64,000 nucleotides of DNA from Hirsutella rhossiliensis. Taxonomy: Eukaryota; Ascomycota; Sordariomycetes; Hypocreales; Ophiocordycipitaceae. Both the position numbers and the translations under genes were made by a program. A model generated the notes under the pieces. The model was given only the letters and a program-made list of their open reading frames with translations, did not search any database and was not told where the DNA came from. The stretch is from NCBI RefSeq assembly GCF_020360975.1, contig NW_025408667.1:2046001-2110000 (forward strand). The letters run 5' to 3'. Position 1 is the stretch's first letter, and each line of letters starts with the position of its first letter. Shown piece after piece: positions 43,855 through 55,168 of this stretch.

Positions 43855-45149
43855 CTACCTCCGCAAGACGGCGTCGTACATGCTGACGAGGGCGGTGATG
43901 GCGGTGCCGACCAGCATGCCCTTGTAGCCGCCGTAGACGGCGGCATTGAGGCGCTCAATCGCGGCCTCGTTGAGCAGGCCGCCAAAGGTGACGCCCTGGC
44001 CGTAGACGACGTACGAGACGAGGGCTTTGACGATGCTAAAGGTCAGGGGGTCGACGACGGTGTCGGCGGCGGCCTGGGCCCTGGCGCGGGTGCGAGAGCC
44101 AGGGGCGCTGCCGCCGCTGGTGGCGCTCAGGTTGAAGAAGTAGCCAAAGAGGCAGGGCAGGACGACGCCCGTCAGGGCCCAGGTCAGGGCCGGGGACCAG
44201 AAGCTGGCGGTGAGGATGAGGAACATGTCGGGCAGGTAGACGGGGTAGTCTGGGGTGCCGACGAGGGCGACGGCGGGGACGGTGAAGGCGTAGCGGTTGG
44301 CGAGGATCTCGGGCCGGATAAAGTAGAGCTCAAAGGCGGCGACGCAGAAGAGGATGCTGGTGACGGTGCTGAGCGTCTCGCGCGTGGCCTGCGAGGCCTC
44401 GGTGATGCCGCTTTCCTGGTACATGGAGGAGACGCGCTTGCGCACGGCGACGGTGGAGCGGTCGACGGCGTAGGCCACGTCGGCGGGCGTGGCTGGCAGG
44501 GGAATGCGAGCAGCGGCCAGGGAGAGGTTGCGGCCCGGGGTGTGGACGACGGCCGAGGCAGACGAGACGGCGCGCTGGTCCTCGCTCCTTTTGAGCGTCA
44601 GTAGGGGCAGGCATGCACGATGCCGCGGGCGAGGCTTACTCGGACGTGGGGTCCTCGATGGGAGAGGTCGAGGTGGCGACCTTTGTGTTGGCCCTCCGCT
44701 TGACAATCCTGAGCGCCCTTTCCGGCTCCTCCCTCTCCTTCTTGACGGGCGAGCCGAGGGCCTTGGAGCGGCTGTTGAAGTAGCCCGTCAGGTCGGAACG
44801 ACTGGCGAGGCGGGCGCTGTGCTGGGCGATGAATTCGTCGAGGGCCACCTCGAGCTCGCCCTTTTTAAAGCCCTCATAGCTTTTTGAAGTCAGCGACGAT
44901 GCGCCTTGGTTGTGAAAACGGCGGCGGCGCGTCGCCAAGTGCAGCTGGTCAAGGTCGTCGCGAGCTCAACGCGACGCGCCAAGACCAATTTGCATTGCCA
45001 TACTTGTGTGTCTTGCGCCGCAGAGAGCAATGCCAAGGGGGGAGCACCTACTTTGTCAGGCCGACGCTATCGGCCAGATCGACGAGGTCGCTTTTGCGCT
45101 GCGCCTTGAGCCAGCTGTTTGTCGTCGCGGCGGGAGCTCCTGAAGACAT
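43855..45149 (-). CDS. Uncharacterised multi-pass membrane protein with HeH/SAP-like N terminus
   Basis: Exons 45149-45052, 44879-44640 and 44587-43855 code 356 residues. Introns are 172 nt (GTAGGT donor, CGCTGAC branch) and 52 nt (GTAAGC donor, TACTGACGC branch), and all phases close. The first ~55 residues (W-L-K-A-Q-R-K-S-D-L-V-D-L-A, then N-Y-E-G-F-K-K-G-E-L-E) form a helix-extension-helix pattern like SAP/HeH motifs. A basic linker (K-K-E-R-E-E-P, then K-R-R) follows, and the C-terminal half carries about four to five hydrophobic helices. I believe similar proteins exist across filamentous ascomycetes without assigned function. A nuclear-envelope location is a guess from the HeH-plus-membrane layout. 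The unspliced frame extending upstream of exon 3 is an artefact. Confidence 0.75.
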
Positions 45150-46007
45150 GATGGGGGATGCGTTGCGTGTACAAAATTAACGCGCGTTGCGAAGAGAGCG
45201 CGGGCGCAAAAGCAAGGATGGGTGAGAAAGGGCAGATGCGCCCCCCGGTCTGCCCTTTGACTTGTGTGGCGCGGTTTGAGAGCGACGCGCGCGCACGCGT
45301 TTTTGACGGATGCGCCTGTTGGGAGGTTGAACGACGAGGCAACAGGGGGGGGGGGAGGGGTGAGTCCCTGGAGAAAAGTATAATGGAGAACCGATGTGGA
45401 AATGGTGGCAGTCAAGTTTTCTGCCTGCGTCCCGGGTCTGTAGCTTTTTAATCCTGGTGGCGCGGATTGTTGCGCGTGTGCCTGTGAGTGCGGTGGAGGA
45501 GGCGGTTACGGTGGTGATGATGATGGTTGTGGTGGTGACCAAGGGGGGGGGGGGATTGTCTTGTTTATGTTTTGATTTTTCCTACTAGCTGTAATAAAGT
45601 GGGGGGAGAAGAGGGAAGGAGCTGCGCGCGGTGCATACTGTGGCTGGTGCCGTGCAGGCGGCCGTGGCTGGGCCAGCCGGTGGCTCTTGACACTGTGGCT
45701 CATGCACTCACTCTGAGCGTGGAATACCCTGTCCAAGTCAACAACAACAACAACAAAGGGTAGCCGGGATAGATTGATGCAAAGATGATGAGGTTGATCA
45801 AGGCGTAGTGCCGAGAGTCCATGTACAGATGGAGGCGTGCACATGGCCAAACAAACGATGCTCGATGAGAGACGCAGATAGGCATCAAGATGAGGTTCAA
45901 GGTGAAGCAGAAGCAGAAGAGGTGACAAGCTGGGCAATGCAGTCATCAACTCTCTTCTCTCCAAAAGACTAGATGGAACCCACGTGCAAACCCAGGACAG
46001 CCGGGCC
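45150..46007. other. Intergenic with homopolymer runs
   Basis: No supportable gene. G runs lie near 45344-45355 and 45544-45555, with TG/GGT-rich sequence around 45490-45540. It separates the start of the membrane protein gene from the P450 stop. Confidence 0.55.
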
Positions 46008-46536
46008 TCACTCAGCCTCGACATGGTCATCCATCCAGCTCACAAACCGCTCCTGGCCCCTCGGCACCACCCGCACCGGCACGTGCATCCCGCCGTGCAG
46101 CTTGAGCGTGATGAGGCTGCTGGCCTGCCGCATCGTCCACCGGCTGCGCGCCTGCGCCCGCCCGTACGCCCGCCGCCGCTCCGCCCGCGACATGCCCGCC
46201 ACGGGCTGCTGCTCCTCGTCCACCGCCAGCTCCAGGCTGTGCTCGCGGAACACGACGGCCAGCGCCGCCATCATCTCCACCTGCGCGATCCGCCGCCCCA
46301 GGCACGAGCGCGCCCCGTCGCTGAAGGGGATGTAGGCCCCGCGCTCGGGCCGGAAGAGCTGCGCGTTGGTGTCCGGGCCTGCGGGGCCGCCAAAGTCCTC
46401 TTCCGTCGCCGCCGCCGCCGTCATCGTGTCGCTCGTAGTCGCCGTTGTCGTCGTTGTCGTGGTCGTCGTGGTCATCGTCTTCGTCGTCTTCGTCGTCTTC
46501 GTCCCTCCGTTGGTGTTGTTGTGGGCGGTGCCCGCC

Positions 46537-46568
<32 letters not shown>

Positions 46569-48263
46569 ACCCCCGGCCTCCTGCTTCTCAAACCATCGCT
46601 CCGGCCTGAAGTCGGCCAAGTCATCACACCCCGGGCGCACCCTGCTCTCGCCGTGCGGCCAGTACCGCGGATTCTGATGCACCGACACGACGGCCAGCGA
46701 CACCGTCGTCCCGCGCGGCACGACGTAGCGCCGGCCGTCCATGGACACGGCCTGGTCCTGCGCCGCCGACACCTTCTTGGGCAGCTCGGCGGCGGGCGGG
46801 ATGATGCGCAGCGTCTCGTACATGCACGCGCCCATCATGCTGGCCGTCATGGCGTTGACGAGGGCCTCGTAGTCCCACGTCGCCGGGTCCGAGTCGCCCA
46901 GCAGCTCGTCAATGTCGCGCTGCAGCCGCCGCTGCGCAGACGGGTTCGTCGCCAGCTGCACCATGCTGAAGTGCAGCGTGTTGGCCGTCGTTTCGTGGCC
47001 CGCCACGAACATGATGAAGGCGTTGCCGATGATTTCGTCGCGCGTCAGCACCGGCGCTTTCCCGTCGCCGCCTCCTGGGACGCCGCCGCCTCCGGCAGAG
47101 CCGCCGCCGTACGCAGTCCGCGCAAGCTGGCCCATCAGGTCCATGCCCTCCTCGGCCCGGTTGCCCTTGCGCGCCTCCTCCATCTTGTCCTCCATCATCT
47201 CGTCCATGTACTTGATGTAGTCGTCGTACGCGTCGGCCGACTCGCGCGCCCGCGCCGACGGCAGGATGCGCAGCAGCCACTTGGGCATGAGCAGCAGCAG
47301 CAGGATGTTCTCCATCAGGCTCGACATGGTGTCGACGAAGCTCATCTTGTGGCCCGGCGGCGCCTCGAGCGACGCGTACTTGACCAGCTTCGGGTCCGAG
47401 CCCGGCGGCAGCGTCTGGCCGGGCCACAGCAGCCGCAGGCCGAAGCCCACGTAGCCGATGATGTTGAGCGCCAGGCGCATCGTGTCCTGCTCCACGGTCC
47501 GCAGCGGCCCCCCCTCGGCCTCCTCGTCGTCGCCGCGCGCCTCTGCGCCCGCCGTCCAGGTCCGCAGCATGCCCTGGGTCTGTAGAATGGCCTCGCGGAA
47601 GACCAGGGCGGCGTTGCGCTCGTTGAACGACGCCGAAGTCACCTTGCGGTGCGTGCGCCACAGCTGGCCCTCGGACGTGAGCACGTTTTCGCCAAACTGC
47701 CGCAGGATGTCGTACGTGGCCGTCCACTTGGGGAACTGCTCGCGCCGCATGGCCACGTGCCGGATCGTCTCGGCGTTGGCCATGTGGAGGAGCAGCGACT
47801 TGGGCGAGACGACGAGGAAGGCTTCGCCATGGCGCCTGAAGCGTTCGAAACCCGTCCTAAACGCCATGTCGGGGACCATGAGGCTGCCGAGCATCATTGT
47901 CAGTCAGCCGGCCTCGTCGTCTCTCGTCCGTTGCCGTCTCTCGTGACACACAAGGGGTGAGGAGGGGGTAGGGGGCGCCTACTCGAGCCATTCTTCCCAC
48001 CAGCTCTCGGGGAACAGCATGATGATGCGCATCCATATGCGGTGCGTCAACTGCCAGGGCAGGGAAACGGGATCGCAGGCTGCGTGCGTGCCCGGGGCGT
48101 CAGCACACGCTCATGTCCAAGGACAGGGGCAAGACGTACGGACGACGACATAGTTGAAGCCGCTCCTCCTGGCCTCGGCGATGTTGTGCCGCAGGTTGGA
48201 GAGATAGCAGTACAGGCCGTAGACGACGGAAACGCCGCCGACGAGCAAGACGGTCTGCATCAT
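46008..48263 (-). CDS. Cytochrome P450 with low-complexity insertion
   Basis: Exons 48263-48140, 48079-47983 and 47883-46008 code 698 residues. Introns are 60 and 99 nt; the first has a TGCTGACGC branch and the second a CTGACTGAC branch just before its AG. The N terminus has a membrane anchor (about 4-22). P450 hallmarks are R-H-V-A-M-R-R-E-Q-F-P-K-W near 115, W-R-T-H-R-K-V near 150, the I-helix A-G-H-E-T-T (368-373), the K-helix E-T-L-R (430-433), and the haem loop F-S-D-G-A-R-S-C-L-G with ligand Cys601. Residues about 510-570, between the meander and the haem loop, are a Gly-Ala then Thr/Lys repeat tract that ordinary P450s lack. Another loop near 330-350 is Gly-rich. The substrate is unknown and no biosynthetic neighbours are present. 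Confidence 0.9.
46398..46577. repeat. Trinucleotide-repeat tract inside P450
   Basis: On the plus strand this reads as imperfect GTC/GTT/TCG triplets followed by repeated GGCTCC units. On the coding strand it codes Thr-, Lys/Thr- and Gly-Ala-rich runs. Periodicity of three or six preserves the frame. Confidence 0.85.
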
Positions 48264-50726
48264 CGGCGCTCTTCAGCCGCGACGATGATGCCTGGCGTCT
48301 GTTGTTTCGCACTGATCCGCCAGAGACACGCAGGGATGAGACAATGGGAAGCTTCTGCTTTTTTGCTTGTCTCTGCTGTTCCTGGAGGGAGGCCAAGCTT
48401 TGTATGGAGCCAAGGGTGGTTTTTCCTTTGTTGGAGGAAGCGTCGTCGTCCTGGTTAGCCGGCCAGGGGGACGCACGGCGTTAGCTATGCGGGCAACTCC
48501 AGCGATGCTCGGGAGGCCCATGCGTCCCCGTGAGTTTCCCGCTCCTTGTTTTTTTCCTTTTTGTCTTTCCTGTTTTGTGCTTCGTCACAGAGAGGGTGAA
48601 ACATGGGAAAAAAAGGCTCAAGACATGGAGGCTGAAAGTGACTAAAATAAGAAACATGGAGGCCAGGGAAGAGGGGGAGCCCTTTGCTCTCCCATTTTGA
48701 CAGCCTCTCATGCGTCCCTTTTTTGCCCATTTCTCCTTGATCACGCTATACACACACACAATATGTTGGTTCTAGGGCTAGGTGTGAATGGCCGTCGCTC
48801 CCATGCTTATGCGTGCGAGTGTGCGTGCGAGTGTGCGTGTTTGTGTGCGTGTGTGTGCGTGTGCGTGCTTGTGCGTAGAAGTCATGGAGCTTTGCGCCCC
48901 CCTGCCCCTTGTTCCTTGATCAGCACCACGTTTTAGCCACTAGCGGCTCTTCTTCTCCAAGAGGCCGTCATTCTTCACTTTTTCGAGGGGGAGAATTTGA
49001 AAACAAAGAAAGAAGCATACGTGCATGATGCATGCATGCCATAGAGTCAGGTGCCCAGGGTCTTCGGCTTGGACGTGTCCCGGTGCACGCCGACGGGGCG
49101 GCCGACGCCCGTTCCGAAGCAGGGGGCGTCCATCGATGCCGTGGGTTGTCATTGGGTCTCGTCCCCGTTGCAAATCTGTTGGCAGAAGGCGAGACTCGTC
49201 TTCTGCAGGCAAGCCATGGTTGTCGTACGCCCTCGTCGCAACGCATCCTCGACCGTTCCGTCCGGAGACCCGGAGACATGCAACTAGCGACAAACGGCTG
49301 TACATGCCGTGTCCGGCGTCGACAGGGCGCATAAGTACGGCCCCCAGCGAGCACACTTTAGGGCGACAAGACAGGGTCATCACTGTGCTGCACTATACTG
49401 CACTGTACTCTACAGTGCCCGAGTACCTAGGTACAGTACATACTACAGTACATGTTCGGTCCGCGAACCGCAGATCTCGTCATCCGTCGTCCCCGCCGCC
49501 ACACGGCCGAGTTCCCCCCAGCAGCAAACACCCCCATAAGCTACTGGTAGGTAGGTAGTTAATTAATTAACATCTACTTACCTTAAGGTAGGTAAGCTGG
49601 CTAGGTACCTAGGTAGGTACTCAAGTGTCCGTACAGTACGTACTTTAGTAGGTGCTAGGCAAACACACATGGCGCCGTAATTAATTACAGAACCAAGTAC
49701 AGAGTACAGTACATAAGTTACAGCATCAGATACGTCCAACCGCCCCTTGCAAAGGCCAGCAGCAAACGGCACCGACTCGGGGAAGAGGCGCAATCCATCG
49801 ACCGGCTCCAACCCTACAACGGGCCACGGCCTTCCGTCCCCGCCGCTCCCCCCTCCACCTCTGTTTGCCGCAGCCAACCAGGGCGGATGAGTTGCTTGGT
49901 AGCCGCGACCCGTGCCTTGTTCGTCCGAGCTGGGGCGGCCATGCGCTGCAGAGTCCTCGAAATCGTCCATGCCGCCCAATCGGACCCTCGCGTCAGCTGT
50001 CCAGCATACATACATGCACGTACGGATACAAGCCTCTAATCACACAGTAGTACCATCACGAATCCGTGGTAAAGCAGCCTCACAGCTTGCATCGTCGCAC
50101 GAGCCACAGGGCCATCCGTCTCAGCTCGCCTCTCTGCCGTACACGAATCTACTATACAAGAAAGCCTCGTCTGTCATGGACGACACTCGTCCCATCACGA
50201 TATCCCATCACGATAGACCGCCATCACCGAGTCACAGACGTCGAACCCAACCCATCCTCTCCCCCCGTCGCAAATGCAACCGTCGCCCTCCCCTCCCTCG
50301 CACTTGCGCATCCATCCGCCCCATGTGACAACTCCCTCGTATCGTCATGGCCCGCCGCCCGGTACCAAGTATACAGCACAAACAGCCGACACATCACACA
50401 CTACAGTCAATGCAAGTGACGCCCTAATTCCATAGACCCTTTCTATTTGGCCTCGATCGGGGCTAGCCGTTGAGGACGCTCATGCCCATCGCTTCCCTCC
50501 CTCGCCTTGTGTCGAAAATGACATCACCAGTTTACTCCATCCCCATAGACCATTTCCAAACTGCCATGCCACGTTGAGTTATTGGCCGTTGATCCGATAC
50601 CGGCATTCCTACCTAGATAACCTACCCCAGCCAAGGAAGATCCGGATACCGGGTCCGCATCCGAGAGCCCAAGAATTACAAGTAAATGGACTTCCAAAGT
50701 CGAAACTGAGCAACAAAGATACCCAA
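48264..50726. other. Intergenic, P450 upstream / C1-THF synthase downstream
   Basis: No supportable gene in 2.4 kb. Contains a TG microsatellite (48810-48877), a cluster of GTAC/TACCTAGGTA palindromes (about 49410-49720) and the C1-THF synthase 3' UTR. ORFs such as 49025-49558 plus and 49578-50015 minus lack domains. Confidence 0.55.
48810..48877. repeat. GT/GC microsatellite
   Basis: Imperfect alternating GTGTGCGTGC-type dinucleotide repeat of nearly 70 bases in noncoding DNA. Confidence 0.85.
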
Positions 50727-53700
50727 TCAGAACAGGCCGTCAACCTCGCCAGTCTCGGGGTCGACGTCGACGTTGAGGTAACCCGGCGCCGTAGGCAACC
50801 CGGGAATGGTCTGGATATCGGCCGCAAGAGCATACCTGGTTTTGGTTCGCGTCAGCATTGGCTTCAGGACCCAACAGCGGATCACCTCGACTCACAAGTA
50901 GCCAGCGCCCGCGGCCATGCGCACGTCTCGGATGGGGATCGTGAAGCCGGTCGGGGCCCCCTTCAGCTCGGGGTCGTGGGACAGCGAGTACTGCGTCTTG
51001 GCGATGCAGATGGGCAGGTTCCCATAGCCCTGCCTCGTGTACGTGTCCACCTTCTTCTGTGCCAACTCGCTGAACTCGACCTTGTCGGCGCCATACATTT
51101 TCCTGCCAATAGCCTCGATGCGCGCCTGCACGCTGCCCTCTAGGTCATACGTCAACGTCAGCTCCTGCCTCGGCTTCTCGGCCGCCGCAATCACCCCCTT
51201 TGCCAAGTCGACGGCTCCCTTGCCGCCCTGAGCCCAGTGGTCGGCCAGGATGGCATCCTCGGCCCCCGCAGCCAGGGCTTCCTCGCGGACGACGGCGATT
51301 TCGGCCTCGGTGTCCGTCGCAAACTTATTGATGGCGACGACGACGGGCACACCAAAAGACCTGGCGTTGGCAACGTGCTTCTTCAAGTTGACACACCCGG
51401 CGCGGAGAAGCTCTACATTCTCCTGCTTGTAGACCGGATCGAGCGCGGCGCCCGGCGCGATCGGGGGTCCGCCTCCGTGGACCTTGAGCGCCCGCACAGT
51501 TGCGACAATGACGACGGCATCGGGTGCGAGGCCCGAGGTGCGGCACTTGATATTGAAGAACCGCTCGCCGCCCATGGTAAAGTCGAAGCCGGCCTCGGTG
51601 ACGACGAAGCCGGCCGACTCGCCGTGGTCCTCGTCCGGCTCCGTGCCCGCGAGCTTCAGAGCCAGCTTGTCGGCAACGATGGAGCTTTGGCCGATGCTAA
51701 TGTTAGCAAACGGGCCAGCATGGACGAAGACGGGGGTGCCTTCGAGGGTCTGCATGAGGTTGGGCTTGATTGCATCCTTCATCAGTGCCGTCAGCGCGCC
51801 CCCCGCGCCTATGTCGTCGCAGGTGACGGGCTGTCCGTTGCGAGAAGTGGCCACCACCATGCGGCCCAGGCGCTCCCGCATGTCGGCGAGGCTGGTGCTG
51901 AGGGCGAGAATCGCCATGCACTCGCTGGCCACCGAGATGTCGAAGCCAGTCTCGCGGCTCTGGCCCTTCTCGGTCGGTGCGCTGCCGACGGTGACGCCGC
52001 GGAGATGGCGATCGTTGACGTCCAGTACTCGTCTCCAGGTGATGGTCTCCGGGTCAATGTCCAGCCGCGCAAATCGATGGATCTCGTCCTCAGTCAGGTC
52101 GTCGGGCTTGCTCTTATCGATGCCCAGCTTCTGCAGGCGGCGGAACATGACTGGCGCAAACTCGCGTACGCCATTCTTGACGGGAACCAACCGCCTGTAC
52201 AAGGGGCCGTCCTTTTGCGTGTTCTCGTGGAACATGCGCGTTTCCAGGGCGGCGGCAAGGAGGTTGTTGGCCGCCGTGATGGCGTGAATGTCGCCTGTAA
52301 GGTGCAGGTTGAACTCGTCCATGGGGATGACCTGACTGTACCCTCCGCCGGCAGCGCCGCCCTTGATGCCAAAAGTAGGGCCCTGGCTGGGCTGTCGGAC
52401 GTTGGCAAACGTCAAGCGGCCGATGTGCGCCCCCAGAGCCTGAGCCAGGCCCATGGTGGTCGTCGACTTGCCCTCGCCGAGGGGCGTCGGGGTGATGCCC
52501 GTCACGACAACGTAACGGCCGTTTTTGCGGTGCTCGAGCCTCTTGAGGAGGTTGAGATCCACCTTGGCCTTGTATGCGCCGTAGGGCTCGAGCTCGTGCG
52601 GAGCGATGCCCGCCTCGGCGGCGATGCGAGTGATTTGCTTGGGCGTCTGATTGCGGGAAATGGCAATGTCGGACGGCACGGGGCTCTTGAGTTTCAAGGG
52701 CAGCGGGATCGTCTTGCGCAGCTTCTCCTTGGCGAAGAACAGGTTGGTGGCCTCGACAACGTTTTGAAGCAGCATGGCCACAGTCATGGGCCCTACTCCG
52801 CCGGGGACGGGAGTGATGATGGAGGCAGTCTGGGATGCCGACTCAAAGTCGACGTCGCCGACAAGGCGCTGGCCCGTCTTCTTGGTGGAGTCGGGGATGA
52901 AGTTTGTGCCGACGTCAATGACGACGACGCCCTCCTTGAGCCACTCCCCCTTGATGAATTCAGCCTGTCCAATGGCAGCAACGATAATGTCGGCCGTCTT
53001 GAGGTAGGCCTGCAGGCCTGCCGTCTTGGAATGGCACACAGTGACGGTGCAATCAGCGTTGCGGAGTAGGTAGCTGACGGGGCTCCCAACAATATTGCTT
53101 CTGCCGAGCACGACGGCCGACTTGCCGGCCACGTCGACGCCAGCTTCGGTCAAGAGGTGCATGACGCCCTTTGGCGTGCAGGGAATGAACAGGGGGTTGC
53201 CCCCGCGCTTGGCCAGCTCGCCAATGTTGTTGGTGCCGAAACCATCCACGTCCTTTTCGTCGGCCACGGCGGACGTGACGTTGTACTCGGAGACATGGCT
53301 AGGCAGGGGGAGCTGGACCAAGAGGCCGTTGACCGAGGGATCATGGTTGAGACGACGGATTTGATGCAGCAGCTCAAACTCTGTGATGGACTCTGGGAAG
53401 TGAAGCAGCTCACAAGCAACGCCAGCCTGAGCTGTGTGAGTGGATGGGGCAGTGTGAAGAGGAGGCGCGGGCCAAAACTTACTTGTTCGGCAGCCTTGAG
53501 CTTCATGCGCACATACGTTGCTGGACGTGTTAACTACAAACTCGTCTGGCTGCTGCATTCCAAGTCTCTACACGGACTCGTGGTGACGACGCGGGGGAGG
53601 GGTGGCACAAACAGGAGTCGGAGCGGTCGCCCACTGTAGAGGGTGAAGATTCAGTCAGCTTGCTCGGGCGCCTTTGATGGCAGACGCAGGACAGGCTGCG

Positions 53701-53835
53701 AGGGGGCGTACCTTGGATGATCTTAAGACATGGGCGGTAGCGAGGATTGAGCTTCTGCTTCTCGACAATGTCGGCGCCGATTCTGTCGCGGATGGCCTTG
53801 GCAATGGCGGTGCCATCGAGCTTTCGGGCGACCAT
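50727..53835 (-). CDS. ADE3: Trifunctional C1-tetrahydrofolate synthase
   Basis: Five exons, 53835-53712, 53633-53613 (21 nt), 53520-53483 (38 nt), 53426-50896 and 50835-50727, code 940 residues. Introns are 78, 92, 56 and 60 nt, and every phase closes on the family sequence. The N-terminal ~310 residues are the dehydrogenase/cyclohydrolase (FolD) domain, with V-G-D-R-S-D-S-S-T-Y-V split by the two tiny exons and P-G-G-V-G-P-M-T at 269-276. The rest is 10-formyl-THF synthetase, with P-L-G-E-G-K-S-T as its ATP loop (about 376-383). The enzyme interconverts one-carbon folates for purine, thymidylate and methionine synthesis. The Met at 53835 gives a cytosolic protein. An in-frame upstream Met could add a presequence. 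The second intron has an unusual GTTTGT donor. The 60-codon frame at the 5' end of the large ORF is intron read-through. Confidence 0.95.
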
Positions 53836-55168
53836 GGCGGGCGGCGAGGTGGTGAAGAGGGATCGACGAGAGCTGGAAATGCTGCAAAGGAGGCGAGGAA
53901 GAGACGCGTGACGCGCCAGGGGGTGGTAGAGCAAAACGACGGCCGACGCCAAGTGGCGATGATGGTGATGATGATGGAGAGACGACAATTCGCGTGCCTG
54001 TGCAAGCAGTGCCCCGAAAGTGTTGGTACCAGGGTGAGCAATAAGCGCCGGGGCGCCAAGAAGTGCCTGTTGTTGGGGCGCTCCAGGTCTCGTCCAGCTG
54101 TGGCGGCGGCGGCTTCCAGGGGTATGGCGATGGCCACAGCGGCTGTGGGACAAGCTGGTGAAGGGTCGCGGCCCCGTCGCTGGTAGCATCTCTCGCGCCC
54201 ATCGAGGCAGCCCGACAGCAAACATGTGCTGCTGCTGCTTGCGAGGTGCCATTGCCGCGGTCCAGGTAGCCTGCGGGCCCGGCGGCTCTGCTCTGGAATA
54301 ATCCTTCGTTTCTGGAGCGGAGCTCTGTGGGCTCCACGCCGTTATAAAGAAAGCCCTTGATTTTTTCTTTTTTTTTCTTGTCTGCCCACCCTTGCGATTG
54401 CTTCAGTGACTAGCTTCGACATTGGCGCGGGGGTAGTGACTCTTGTCTTGAACCCGCCGAACTACGGATTAGATCTATCCATCTGTTGTCCCTCTACGCG
54501 TGAGCCCCTATCGTCTCTTCCTCAACCATAGCTTGCTACTGTGGTCAGTCGACTAGGGAAGTCCTGGGCAGAGCCTGGCGGATGGGCGATAGAGCCTCAA
54601 AGTGAATCCAGGCCGGGCTCGTCATGAGGTAGGCACCCAGGTATACAGCTATTACACCTGGGCCGTGGCCTCCATGCGAGAATCGCACTTGGCCTCCCCC
54701 GACATCCATGACCATGGCCTGTACCGAGCCCGGCCGTTTGTCCCCCGAAGTCGGCATTGGATTGGCGGCTCGTTGTCGTACAGGCGCATTCTTAGTGGCT
54801 GCATGATTGGATGGTGAGGCCGTGTCCAAGTTGGGTATGTAGGCGTAATGAATTGCACAGGCCAGAACCGTGCAAATTTCTCCTAAGCGGTTTCGACCAC
54901 AGCATGTTGGATGCCCCAGGAAAAATGAACGGCCCGCATTCCCATTTACGGCAAGGCCTCCTGCCAGTGGCTGTGGCGGATGACTCCCCGCTAAACCATT
55001 CATCGCCCCACCAAAACGCACAATCGCCAAAAATTCAAGTCGTCCCTCTCCAACACCTCGCCTCCGCCTCTCAGTCCAATACCCTCCCCTCCCCTCCCGT
55101 CCACGTCACAAGCTCCGCTCCCTTGGCCAGCTGACCGAGAGAGCGACGACGACCTCGACTCGCCCACC
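53836..55168. promoter_or_regulatory. Divergent promoter ADE3 / TIF34
   Basis: About 1.3 kb separates the two start codons. An in-frame open extension upstream of ADE3 runs to 54252. A T-rich run lies at 54358-54378, and C/T-rich sequence lies just before the TIF34 start. No independent gene was seen. Confidence 0.55.

Noticed and set aside
45984..47585. 533-codon plus-strand ORF
   Set aside because: Antisense to the P450; Arg/His-rich composition typical of shadow frames.
51237..53069. 610-codon plus-strand ORF
   Set aside because: Antisense to C1-THF synthase, whose identity and frame are unambiguous.
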